Positions 8,861-17,273 of a DNA stretch of 64,000 bases are shown here, one piece after another. A program made the translations under genes and the position numbers. Below the pieces are notes generated by a model that saw nothing but the letters and a program-made list of their open reading frames with translations, searched no databases and was not told the DNA's origin. The stretch comes from Stenotrophomonas sp. SY1 (GTDB taxonomy: Bacteria > Pseudomonadota > Gammaproteobacteria > Xanthomonadales > Xanthomonadaceae), in contig NZ_JAJOYR010000001.1 in the NCBI RefSeq assembly GCF_021202945.1, positions 620,001 to 684,000 of the forward strand. Reading direction: 5' to 3'. Numbering within the stretch: position 1 is the stretch's first letter; the number at the start of each line of letters is the position of its first letter.

Positions 8861-10168
8861 ATGTCGATATCGTCTACACCCGCGCCATCGTCCGCATCGT
8901 CCACCCCGGTCGTCACCACCAAGTTGGCGTTGACGGTGGTCACCAGCATCTTCTTCATGTGGGGGTTCCTGACCTGCCTCAATGACATCCTGATTCCGCA
9001 CCTCAAAGCGGTGTTCGAGCTGAGCTACGCGCAGGCGATGCTGGTGCAGTTCACCTTCTTCGGCGCGTACTTCCTGATGTCATTGCCGGCCGGGCGTCTG
9101 GTGGCGCGGCTGGGCTACAAGCGCGGCATCGTCGCCGGGCTGGTGATCGCCGGCATTGGTGCGCTCGGTTTCTGGCCGGCAGCCGAACTGCGCGTGTATG
9201 GCGCCTTCCTGGCTGCCCTGTTCGTGCTGGCCAGCGGCATCACCGTGCTGCAGGTGGCGGCCAATCCGTACGTGGCCCTGCTTGGCCCGGAGCGTACCGC
9301 CTCCAGTCGCTTGACCCTGGCGCAGGCGCTGAACTCGGCGGGCACCGCGATCGCCCCGCTGCTGGGCGGCATGATGATCCTGAGCAATACGGTGCTCAGC
9401 AGCGACCAGCTTGCCGCGTTGCCGGCGGCCGAGCAGCTGGCCTACCGCGCACAGGAAGCGCAGGCCGTGCAGGGTCCGTACATCGGCCTGGCAATCGCCC
9501 TGTTCCTGCTGGCGGTGTTCGTGTTCCTGTTCCGTCTGCCGGCGCTGGCCGAAACCAGCGAGCAGGCCGACAACGAAAAGCACGGCTACCTCGATGCGCT
9601 GCGCCATCGCCACCTGCTGTTCGGCGTGTTGGCGATCTTCTTCTACGTCGGCGGTGAAGTGGCCGTCGGCAGCGTGCTGGTGAACTACCTGTCGATGCCG
9701 AACATCGGTGGCTTCAGCGAGCAGGAGGCCACGCGCTATGTGTCGCTGTACTGGACCATGGCGATGGTTGGCCGTTTCATCGGCTCGGCGTTGCTGGCCG
9801 GGTTCTCGCCGCGGCGCCTGCTGGCCCTGTTCGCGACCATCAACGTGCTGTTGCTGGTGGTGACGATGAGCAGCGAAGGCCAGGTGGCGTTGTACTCGGT
9901 GGTAGCCATCGGCCTGTTCAACTCGATCATGTTCCCGACCATCTTCGCGTTGAGCATCGAGCGCCTTGGGCCGCTGACCAACAAGGGTTCCAGCCTGTTG
10001 ATCATGGCCATCGTCGGCGGCGCGATCGTGCCGTACCTGCAAGGCGTGCTGGCTGACAACATCGGCCTGCATCATTCCTTCGTGCTGCCGCTGCTGTGCT
10101 ACGCCTACATCATCTTCTTCGGCCTGGCCGGTGCGCGTGATGCCACCGCCGTGGGCAAGGCAGGCTGA
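8861..10168 (+). CDS. FucP/GluP-type MFS sugar:proton symporter
   Basis: A 435-residue inner membrane protein with about 12 hydrophobic helices. The opening SIFFMWGFLTCLNDILIPHLK is the signature of the FucP (fucose/glucose/galactose) branch of the major facilitator superfamily. Helix 2 carries FGAYFLMSLPAGRLV, and later LQVAANPYVALLGP is also family-typical. It begins 39 bases after the LacI gene. Given its neighbours it probably imports the mannose released by the mannosidases, with later isomerisation and phosphorylation in the cytoplasm. The transported sugar is an inference. Confidence 0.9.
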   Translation: MSISSTPAPSSASSTPVVTTKLALTVVTSIFFMWGFLTCLNDILIPHLKAVFELSYAQAMLVQFTFFGAYFLMSLPAGRLVARLGYKRGIVAGLVIAGIGALGFWPAAELRVYGAFLAALFVLASGITVLQVAANPYVALLGPERTASSRLTLAQALNSAGTAIAPLLGGMMILSNTVLSSDQLAALPAAEQLAYRAQEAQAVQGPYIGLAIALFLLAVFVFLFRLPALAETSEQADNEKHGYLDALRHRHLLFGVLAIFFYVGGEVAVGSVLVNYLSMPNIGGFSEQEATRYVSLYWTMAMVGRFIGSALLAGFSPRRLLALFATINVLLLVVTMSSEGQVALYSVVAIGLFNSIMFPTIFALSIERLGPLTNKGSSLLIMAIVGGAIVPYLQGVLADNIGLHHSFVLPLLCYAYIIFFGLAGARDATAVGKAG

Positions 10169-10214
10169 GCCAGCAATGACCTGCCGCACCACGCCGCTGT
10201 CGATCGCCGCCCAG

Positions 10215-10237
10215 CTCTCCCCGTTCGGGGGAGAGCA
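10215..10237. repeat. Intergenic hairpin (GCTCTCCCC / GGGGAGAGC)
   Basis: A 9-bp perfect stem with a GTTCG loop lies in the 211-bp gap between the transporter and kinase genes. It is related to the other CTCTCCC/GGGAGAG palindromes of the window. It has no U-tract, so read-through into the kinase gene is plausible. Confidence 0.55.
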
Positions 10238-10379
10238 ACTCCCATGCCGGGAGCGGGTGGCCACGGCCGGCATGCAGGATTTCTTCATGACGATGCCGCT
10301 GCGTTGCGGCGGCATCACTTCCCACGGCAGGGCGGGCAAGCAGCCCACCGCCGTCATCGCCCAAGGAGACTGAGGCCAG

Positions 10380-11372
10380 ATGGGCAAGATTGTTTGTTTC
10401 GGCGAAATTTTGATCGATCTACTAGCGCAGCCGCCGGCCACGCCGGAGACCCCGCGCGCGTTCCTGCAATACGCGGGCGGGGCACCGGCCAACGTCGCCG
10501 TGGCTGCCGCGCGCCTGGGCGCCAGCAGCCATTTCGCCGGCATGCTGGGCCGTGACATGTTCGGGGACTTCCTGCTGGAAAGCCTGCGACAGGCCGGCGT
10601 GGCAACCGATTGCATCGTGCGTACCGACGCGGCCAAAACCGCACTGGCGTTCGTCGCGCTGGATGCGGCGGGCGAGCGCAGCTTCAGCTTCTACCGGCCA
10701 CCGGCCGCAGACCTGCTGTTCCGCAGCGCGCATTTCCAGCCGGCGTGCTTCGACCAGACCGCCTGCTTCCATGTCTGTTCCAACAGCCTGACCGAGCCTG
10801 CCATCGCCGAGGCCACATTCGACGGCATGGAACGTGCCAGCACCGCCGGTGCGGTGGTCAGTCTGGATCTCAACCTGCGCCCGGCATTGTGGCCGGCCGA
10901 TGTCGATCCGACGCCGTGGCTGTGGCAGGCATTGGAGCGGGCCGATCTGGTCAAGCTTTCGCGTGAGGAGCTGGACTACCTGGCGCAGCCGCTCGGTGAA
11001 GACGGCGAAGTGCAGGTACTGACACGCCTGCTGCAGGCACGCGCACGATGGGTGATCGTCACCGATGGCGCTGGCGCACTGCGCTGGTATACGCGCCAGG
11101 CCAGCGGCGAAGTCCCCAGCTTCCGGGTGACCACCGTGGATACCACCGCCGCAGGCGATGCCTTCGTCGGCGGGGTGCTGGTTGGACTGGCGGAACGCGG
11201 TGGTGCCGGCACCGGCTTTGCCGCGTTCTGCGAGGACCAGCAGGCCATCAACGCGACGTTGCGCTTTGCCGCGGCTGTCGGCGCGTTGGCGGTGACGCGC
11301 AAGGGCGCATTCGCTGCCATGCCCACTCTGGAAGAAGTGCAACAACTGCTGCTACAGGATGCCATCGCATGA
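10380..11372 (+). CDS. PfkB-family sugar kinase (fructokinase-like)
   Basis: A 330-residue carbohydrate kinase. The first PfkB signature is YAGGAPANVAVAAARLG (residues 31-47), and the ATP/anion-hole signature near residue 255 reads DTTAAGDAFVGG, with Ala in the first glycine position of the usual DTxGAGD. The N-terminal CFGEILIDLL is typical of fructokinases. Next to an AGE-family isomerase, phosphorylation of fructose to fructose-6-phosphate is the most economical role; mannokinase or another hexokinase activity is possible. The start has AAGGAGA about 12 bases upstream. Its stop overlaps the next start (ATGA), indicating translational coupling. Confidence 0.88.
   Translation: MGKIVCFGEILIDLLAQPPATPETPRAFLQYAGGAPANVAVAAARLGASSHFAGMLGRDMFGDFLLESLRQAGVATDCIVRTDAAKTALAFVALDAAGERSFSFYRPPAADLLFRSAHFQPACFDQTACFHVCSNSLTEPAIAEATFDGMERASTAGAVVSLDLNLRPALWPADVDPTPWLWQALERADLVKLSREELDYLAQPLGEDGEVQVLTRLLQARARWVIVTDGAGALRWYTRQASGEVPSFRVTTVDTTAAGDAFVGGVLVGLAERGGAGTGFAAFCEDQQAINATLRFAAAVGALAVTRKGAFAAMPTLEEVQQLLLQDAIA
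10409..10422. promoter_or_regulatory. LacI-type operator-like box 5, inside the kinase gene
   Basis: TTTGATCGATCTAC matches 13 of 14 positions of TTNRATCGATYNAA and lies over codons 10-15 of the kinase. The codons used here (TTG, CTA CTA) are rare in this GC-biased genome, consistent with selection on the DNA sequence rather than on the protein. Confidence 0.5.
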
Positions 11373-12607
11373 ACACCAGCACCCCCGATTTCCGTTCCCC
11401 CGCCTTCCTGCGCGTGCATATCGCCGACACGATGGCCTTCTACCATCCGCATTGCATTGATCCCAAGGGTGGCTTCTTCCATTACTACCGCGACGACGGC
11501 AGCATCTACGACGCCAGCCATCGCCACCTGGTCAGCAGCACCCGCTTTGTCTTCAACTACGCCATGGCCTACCGCGAGTACGGCAATGCCGAGTACCTGG
11601 ATGCGGTGAAACACGGTGTGGACTACCTGCGCAACGTGCACCGCAACCCGGCCACCGGCGGTTATGCATGGACGCTGCGCGATGGTCAGGTCGAGGACGA
11701 CATGAACCATTGCTACGGCGTGGCCTTCGTGTTGCTGGCCTACAGCTGCGCGTTGAAGGCCGGCATCGAGCAGGGCCGGGAATGGATGGATGAAACCTGG
11801 CAGCTGCTCGAACGCCATTTCTGGGAGCCGCAGCACGGCCTGTACCGCGACGAAGCCGACGCGCAGTGGAACTTCACCGGCTATCGCGGCCAGAACGCCA
11901 ACATGCATATGTGCGAGGCGATGCTGGCAGCGTTTGAAGCCAGTGGTGAGCAGCGCTATCTGGAGCGCGCACTGCAACTGGCCGACAACATGACCCGTCG
12001 GCAGGCGGCAAAAGCCGGCGGGCTGGTCTGGGAGCACTACGACACCGCCTGGAACATCGACTGGAACTACAACCTCGACAACCCCAAGCACCTGTTCCGC
12101 CCATGGGGCTTCCAGCCGGGCCACCAGACCGAGTGGGCCAAGCTGTTGATGATCCTGGACCGCCACGTGCAGGCAGATTGGCTGGTGCCGACAGCACGCC
12201 ACCTGTTCGACACCGCATATGCCAATGCCTGGGACGACGCGCGCGGCGGCCTGTACTACGGCTTCGCTCCGGAAGCGCGCCGGCAGCCGGGGATGGACGG
12301 TGCAGCAATCGGCACCGACAGCTTTGTCTGCGATGACGACAAGTATTTCTGGGTGCAGGCCGAATCACTGGCCGCTGCCGCGTTGCTGGCCAAGCGCACC
12401 GGTGATGAGAAGTACTGGCAGTGCTATGACCAGCTGTGGGCGTACTCATGGGCGCACATGGTCGATCACAAGTATGGCGCGTGGTTCCGCATCCTGGATG
12501 CGGACAACCGCAAGTACAGCGACGAGAAGAGCCCGGCCGGCAAGACCGATTACCACACGATGGGTGCGTGTCACGAAGTGTTGAACGTGGTGCGCGGGAA
12601 GCACTGA
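11369..12607 (+). CDS. AGE-family isomerase/epimerase (probable mannose isomerase)
   Basis: A 412-residue (alpha/alpha)6-barrel protein of the N-acylglucosamine 2-epimerase superfamily. The helices carry TRFVFNYAMAYREYG, GQNANMHMCEAMLAAFE, a His-rich WGFQPGHQTEWAKLL segment and a late KTDYHTMGACHEVL, which together hold the conserved active-site histidines and aromatics. Members of this length linked to sugar kinases interconvert mannose and fructose without phosphorylation. It overlaps the kinase stop by four bases (ATGA), strong evidence for a metabolic pair: mannose to fructose, then fructose-6-phosphate. Cellobiose or N-acetylglucosamine epimerisation is an alternative within the superfamily but fits the neighbours less well. 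Confidence 0.88.
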   Translation: MNTSTPDFRSPAFLRVHIADTMAFYHPHCIDPKGGFFHYYRDDGSIYDASHRHLVSSTRFVFNYAMAYREYGNAEYLDAVKHGVDYLRNVHRNPATGGYAWTLRDGQVEDDMNHCYGVAFVLLAYSCALKAGIEQGREWMDETWQLLERHFWEPQHGLYRDEADAQWNFTGYRGQNANMHMCEAMLAAFEASGEQRYLERALQLADNMTRRQAAKAGGLVWEHYDTAWNIDWNYNLDNPKHLFRPWGFQPGHQTEWAKLLMILDRHVQADWLVPTARHLFDTAYANAWDDARGGLYYGFAPEARRQPGMDGAAIGTDSFVCDDDKYFWVQAESLAAAALLAKRTGDEKYWQCYDQLWAYSWAHMVDHKYGAWFRILDADNRKYSDEKSPAGKTDYHTMGACHEVLNVVRGKH

Positions 12608-12789
12608 ACGGAAGCGTGCGTCGAAGCGTTGGTTCGTCATCCCGCCCACGCGGGCGTTGAACCAGCGGATGTCAGGCCATCGTTTCCGGTCGTTGTTTCA
12701 GCACTCGTTGATGGAAAGAACGAACGCATTACCGCAGCAGTGTCGGTTGAACGCCCCGCCCACGCGGGAACGATGCATTGAAAGGCGTC

Positions 12790-12809
12790 ATCCCCGCCAA
12801 CGCGGGGAT
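12790..12809. repeat. Intergenic palindrome, ATCCCCGC...GCGGGGAT family
   Basis: Arms ATCCCCGC and GCGGGGAT flank a CAAC loop. With its flanks it is an inverted relative of the element at 374-393. Two looser relatives (CCCGCCCACGCGGG cores) lie near 12645 and 12765, so most of the 222-bp gap between the AGE and GH2 genes is repeat-derived. Confidence 0.7.
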
Positions 12810-12829
12810 CGCTCCAGGGAGGAGGTCAG

Positions 12830-15544
12830 ATGCGATACGTGGGTCATAAATTTGGATCGATCCATATCCGGCTCGCCCGACTCTGGCGCGTGGCATGTCT
12901 ATGCGTGCTGCTCAGCCTGGCCAACACCGCAATGGCGGCGCCGCTGCAGGCGCAATGGAGCTTCCGCCTGCTGCCCGGTGATGCGCAGCTGCAGGCGCAT
13001 CCCGGCTTGGACGCATGGCGACCGGCGCAGGTGCCCGGCAGCGTGCATACCGACCTGCTCGCCGCCGGCGTGATCGGTGACCCTTACGTGGGTGCCGCCG
13101 AAGCCGGTCTGCAGTGGATCGGCCTGGGGGACTGGGAGTACCGCGCCCGTTTCGACGTGGACGCACGCACGCTCAGGCGCAGGCACGCCGAGCTGCGTTT
13201 CGACGGACTGGATACGTTCGCCGAGGTCAGCCTCAACGGTGCGCCGTTGCTGAGCGGTAACAACGCGCATCGCACCTGGCGTGCCCGCGTCGATGGCCGC
13301 TTGCGGGCTACTGACAATGAACTGCGCATTGTGTTCCGCTCGCCGATCCGTACGCTGCTGCCGCAGGTGCAGGCGATGCCGCACAGGATCGCCGGCAACT
13401 ATCCCTCGCCCCATGGCGACGAACCGAAGGATGCGATGGTCGGCAACTTCGCGCGCAAACCGGCTTACCACTTTGGTTGGGACTGGGGCCCGCGCTACGT
13501 CACCGCCGGCGTGTGGCGCCAGGTGCAGCTGCAGGCCTGGGACGACAACCGCATCACCGATCTTGCCGTGCGCACCAACGCGCTGGACGCTGCGCATGCC
13601 GACCTGACGGTGCTGCTGCAGGTGGAGCAGGGGGAGCAGTCTGGCAAGGCCTCGATCGTGGTCGATGTGCTCGACCCGGACGGCAAGCGCGTCGCCCGCG
13701 TGCAACGTGATGCCGCGTTGCAACCCGGCAACAACGACGTGCAGCTGCCGCTCAGCCTGGACAACCCGCGTCGCTGGTGGCCGGTGGGTTACGGCGCGCA
13801 GGATCGCTACACCGTGCAGGCGCGCGTGGACGGTGGCCGCGACGCCGAACATCAGGCCAGCCTGCGCACTGGACTGCGCAGTGTGGAACTGCTTCGCGAA
13901 GACGACGACAAGGGCGGGCAGGGCTTTGCCTTCGTCATCAACGGGGTGCAGGTGTTTGCCAAGGGCGCGAACGTGATTCCGTTCGATGCGTTCCCGGCGC
14001 GGGTGACGCGCGAACGTCTGCGCCGTGACCTGCAGGCAGCACGCGATGCCAACATGAACATGCTGCGCAACTGGGGCGGCGGCTACTACGAGGACGACGC
14101 CTTCTTCGATATCGCCGACGAACTGGGCCTGCTGGTCTGGCAGGACTTCATGTTTGGTGGCGGCATGCAGCCCGGCTACGATCCGGCGTTCCGTACCAAT
14201 GTGGTGGCCGAAGCGCGCGACAACGTGCGGCGCCTGCGCCATCACCCCAGCATCGTGCTTTGGTGTGGCAACAACGAGGAAGAAACCGCGTGGAAGGACT
14301 GGGGCCACGGCAAGGACCTGACCGCCGCCGATCCGGCGTTCGCAGCGAAGGTCTGGCAAGGCTATGTGGACCTGTTCGGCAAGGACCTGCGCACGGTGGT
14401 GGCCGAGGAAGGGCTCGGCGTGCCGTACTGGTCCAGCTCACCCAGCAATGACCTCGATGCCAAGGCCAATGATTCAACGCGCGGCGACAAGCACTACTGG
14501 CAGGTGTGGGGCAATCCGGCGTTGCCGGCGACCGCCTACCTGCGCGAGACGCCACGCTTCATGTCCGAATACGGGCTGCAGGCGTGGCCGCAGCAGTCCA
14601 CGATTGATGCGTTCGCAACCCGGCAGGAGCAGCAGGTCGACGGCCCGGTGATCCAGGCCCATCAGAAGTTCATGGCCGGCAAGGGCAACGAACGCCTGCT
14701 GCACTACATCGAGATGGAATACGGAAAGCCGCGCTCGTTCGCCGACTTCGTCTACCTGAGCCAGGTGATGCAGGCCGAGGGCATCGAACTGGCCGCGCTG
14801 CACCACCGCGCCTCGCGGCCGTACACAATGGGTTCGCTGTACTGGCAGCTCAACGACGTCTGGCCGGGCGCATCGTGGTCGAGCGTGGATTACTACGGCA
14901 ACTGGAAGGCATTGCATTTCCATGCGCGGCGCTTCTTTGCCGACGTGGCGGTTGCCGCATTGCGGGACGAAGGCACCACGCGTGTCAGCCTGCTCAACGA
15001 TGGGCGCGCGCCGCTGCAGGCGCAGCTGCGTTACCGGGTGATGGATTTCGACGGTCGGGTGCTGCAGCAGCACCAGCAGCCGGTGACGCTGGCAGCGCAG
15101 GCCGCCACCGAGGTTGCGCGTCTGACTGACGCCGCATTGCTGGAGGGGGCCGATCCGCGCAGCAGCCTTGCCGTGTTCGAACTGCTGCAAGGCGAGAAGG
15201 TGATCGCAAGTCGCATCGTCTACTTCGCTGCGGCCAAGGAGCAGGCGCTGGCCGCGCCCCCGCTGCATGCCGAGCTGCGTGCCGACGGTGAGCACTACGT
15301 GCTGCGCCTGCGCAGTCCCGTGCTTGCGCGTGCGCTGTGGATCGACTTCGGTACCACCGATGCCCGCGTCGAAGACAACGCCTTCGACCTGCTGCCCGGG
15401 CAATCCCATGACGTGGTCGTGCGCAGCCGCGCCGACCTGTCCACCCTGCGTGCCGCACTGCGTCTTCAGACGCTGGGTGACGCGCTGCATTCCAACCCCG
15501 CTCCATCGCAAGACGACGTTTCCATCCTGAGGAACCAACGATGA
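12830..15544 (+). CDS. GH2 family beta-mannosidase, exported
   Basis: A 904-residue protein with a signal peptide ending ANTAMA (cleavage near residue 36). It has the GH2 order: sugar-binding jelly roll (with FGWDWGPRYVTAGVWR), immunoglobulin-like domain, TIM barrel, C-terminal beta domains. The barrel carries WCGNNEEE, with the acid/base Glu near residue 483, and FMSEYGLQ, with the nucleophile Glu near residue 580. These motifs are those of GH2 beta-mannosidases, which remove the beta-linked mannose of the N-glycan core or of mannan fragments. The start is supported by GGAGGAGG seven to eight bases upstream. A LacI-type palindrome lies inside the first codons. Its stop overlaps the GH47 start (ATGA). 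Confidence 0.93.
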   Translation: MRYVGHKFGSIHIRLARLWRVACLCVLLSLANTAMAAPLQAQWSFRLLPGDAQLQAHPGLDAWRPAQVPGSVHTDLLAAGVIGDPYVGAAEAGLQWIGLGDWEYRARFDVDARTLRRRHAELRFDGLDTFAEVSLNGAPLLSGNNAHRTWRARVDGRLRATDNELRIVFRSPIRTLLPQVQAMPHRIAGNYPSPHGDEPKDAMVGNFARKPAYHFGWDWGPRYVTAGVWRQVQLQAWDDNRITDLAVRTNALDAAHADLTVLLQVEQGEQSGKASIVVDVLDPDGKRVARVQRDAALQPGNNDVQLPLSLDNPRRWWPVGYGAQDRYTVQARVDGGRDAEHQASLRTGLRSVELLREDDDKGGQGFAFVINGVQVFAKGANVIPFDAFPARVTRERLRRDLQAARDANMNMLRNWGGGYYEDDAFFDIADELGLLVWQDFMFGGGMQPGYDPAFRTNVVAEARDNVRRLRHHPSIVLWCGNNEEETAWKDWGHGKDLTAADPAFAAKVWQGYVDLFGKDLRTVVAEEGLGVPYWSSSPSNDLDAKANDSTRGDKHYWQVWGNPALPATAYLRETPRFMSEYGLQAWPQQSTIDAFATRQEQQVDGPVIQAHQKFMAGKGNERLLHYIEMEYGKPRSFADFVYLSQVMQAEGIELAALHHRASRPYTMGSLYWQLNDVWPGASWSSVDYYGNWKALHFHARRFFADVAVAALRDEGTTRVSLLNDGRAPLQAQLRYRVMDFDGRVLQQHQQPVTLAAQAATEVARLTDAALLEGADPRSSLAVFELLQGEKVIASRIVYFAAAKEQALAAPPLHAELRADGEHYVLRLRSPVLARALWIDFGTTDARVEDNAFDLLPGQSHDVVVRSRADLSTLRAALRLQTLGDALHSNPAPSQDDVSILRNQR
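12852..12865. promoter_or_regulatory. LacI-type operator box 4, inside the GH2 gene start
   Basis: TTGGATCGATCCAT contains a perfect 12-bp palindrome (TGGATCGATCCA) and matches the locus consensus at 13 of 14 positions. It lies 22-35 bases downstream of the GH2 start codon, in the n-region of the signal peptide, so it would act on a promoter in the preceding gap or as an elongation block. Confidence 0.7.
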
Positions 15545-16980
15545 CCCGTGCCCTGCGTAATGCCCCCCTGGTAGTCGCCGTGATGCTGGCGCTGTCCGCC
15601 TGCAATGACCCGGCAGCACCTGCCGCCACCGATGCACCCGCCGCTGCACCCACCGCCGCCGCCCAGACGGTGCCTGCCGATGTGCCGGCCGTCGACGATG
15701 CCGAAGCCGCGCGCATGGCCGAGCAGGTCCGCGAGGCCACGCGCCACGCATGGCAGGGCTACATGCAGTACGCCAAGGGTCACGACGACCTCAAGCCGAT
15801 CAGCGCCAAGCCGCGCGACTGGTACCCGCAGCCGCTGCTGATGTCGCCGGTCGACGCGTTGGACACGTTGCTGCTGCTGGGCATGGACAAGGAAGCCAAC
15901 GAAGCGCGCGAGCTGATCGTCAGCCAGCTCTCGTTCGACCAGGACATCGACGTGCAGAACTTCGAGGTCACCATCCGCCTGCTGGGCGGGTTGCTCTCGG
16001 CCTACCAGATGACCAACGACGAGCGCCTGCTCAAGCTCGCCGATGATCTGGGCACGCGCTTGTCGCCGGTGTTCGACAGCCCCACCGGCCTGCCGTACAC
16101 CCACGTCAACCTGCGTACCGGCAAGACCAGCGGCAAGATCAGCAACCCGGCCGAGACCGGCACGCTGTTGCTGGAGTTCGGCACCCTGGCCAAGCTCACC
16201 GGCAAGCAGGCGTACTACGACAAGGCCAAACGTGCGTTGGTGGAAACCCACAACCGCCGCTCCAAGATCGGCCTTGTCGGCTTGAACATCAACGTCGAGA
16301 CCGGCGAGTGGACCAACAAGGACGCATCGATCGCCGGTGGCATCGATTCGTACTACGAGTACCTGCTCAAGTGCTGGAAGCTGTTCGGCGACGAGGACTG
16401 CAAGCGCATGTGGGACGAGAGCATCGGCCCGCTCAACCAGTACCTGGCCGATGAAGTCCGCGAAGGCGAGCTGTGGTACGGCCATGCCGACATGGACACC
16501 GGCAAGCGCACCGCCACCGTGTATGGCGCGCTGGATGCGTTCATGCCGGGGCTGCTGGCACTGGGCGGCGACCTGGACCGCGCCAAGCGTCTGCAGGAAT
16601 CCAATCTGAAGATGTGGCGCCTGCACGGCATCGAGCCGGAGTCGCTGGACTACGCGGCGATGGAAGTGCGTTCACCCGGTTACGCGCTGCGTCCGGAGAT
16701 CGTGGAGTCGGCCTACTACCTGCATCACTACACCGGCGACGCGCGCTACCGCGGCATGGGCAAGGAGTTCTTCGACGACTTCGTCAAGCACACCCGCACC
16801 GAGCACGGGTTCTCCGCCTTGAAGGACGTGCGTAGCAAGGAGAAGGACGACTCGATGGAGAGCTTCCTGTTTGCCGAGACGTTCAAGTACTACTACCTGC
16901 TGTTTGCCCCGGCCAAGACGTTGGACTTCAACGGCGTGGTGTTCAACACCGAAGCCCATCCGCTGCGCAAGACCTGGTAA
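15541..16980 (+). CDS. GH47 family alpha-1,2-mannosidase lipoprotein
   Basis: A 479-residue protein with a lipoprotein signal (lipobox LSAC, Cys21) and an Ala/Pro-rich linker to about residue 50. The (alpha/alpha)7 domain shows family 47 hallmarks: SPTGLPYTHVNLRTG, DSYYEYLLKCW, LRPEIVESAYYLHHYTGD, MESFLFAETFKYYYLLF and the closing FNTEAHPLR. GH47 enzymes are inverting calcium-dependent alpha-1,2-mannosidases, best known from eukaryotic N-glycan trimming and uncommon in bacteria. Membrane anchoring suggests a periplasmic or surface position. It is translationally coupled to GH2 (ATGA overlap). With GH92 it gives the locus two unrelated alpha-mannosidase families. Confidence 0.93.
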   Translation: MTRALRNAPLVVAVMLALSACNDPAAPAATDAPAAAPTAAAQTVPADVPAVDDAEAARMAEQVREATRHAWQGYMQYAKGHDDLKPISAKPRDWYPQPLLMSPVDALDTLLLLGMDKEANEARELIVSQLSFDQDIDVQNFEVTIRLLGGLLSAYQMTNDERLLKLADDLGTRLSPVFDSPTGLPYTHVNLRTGKTSGKISNPAETGTLLLEFGTLAKLTGKQAYYDKAKRALVETHNRRSKIGLVGLNINVETGEWTNKDASIAGGIDSYYEYLLKCWKLFGDEDCKRMWDESIGPLNQYLADEVREGELWYGHADMDTGKRTATVYGALDAFMPGLLALGGDLDRAKRLQESNLKMWRLHGIEPESLDYAAMEVRSPGYALRPEIVESAYYLHHYTGDARYRGMGKEFFDDFVKHTRTEHGFSALKDVRSKEKDDSMESFLFAETFKYYYLLFAPAKTLDFNGVVFNTEAHPLRKTW

Positions 16981-17121
16981 TCAAGAACAGCAAGCTAGCC
17001 CTCACCCCGACCCCTCTGCCGCATGCAGGCGGAGGGCTCAGGTTTGCATGGATTGGTGCTTATAGCCCCGCGCCGCTGTAGAAGCGGGGGCTCAGGTCAA
17101 CACGGGCTGCCGCTCTTGAAG

Positions 17122-17160
17122 CCCCTCTCCCGCGTGCGGGAGAGGGGTTGGGGTGAGGGC
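17122..17160. repeat. REP-like palindrome with GGGGTGAGGGC tail
   Basis: A 12-bp perfect stem (CCCCTCTCCCGC / GCGGGAGAGGGG) is followed by TTGGGGTGAGGGC, the same layout as at 1119-1160. A rearranged relative lies at about 17000-17040, and a weaker one near 17220. The gap between the GH47 gene and the convergent priA gene (293 bases) consists largely of these palindromes, which could terminate both transcripts. Confidence 0.75.
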
Positions 17161-17273
17161 ATCGCTGGAGCCAATCACAACCGCTGGAAAAGCTCCCATC
17201 ATCAGCCCCTTCCGAGCAGCCTCTTCCTCGTGCGGGAGAGCGGTTGCTGCTTGAGCATTGCTACTCAAACGGC

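Noticed and set aside
9080..10636. A 518-codon antisense frame opposite the sugar transporter and kinase
   Set aside because: The product is Gln/His/Arg-rich with no family features, as expected for the complement of GC-rich membrane-protein codons.
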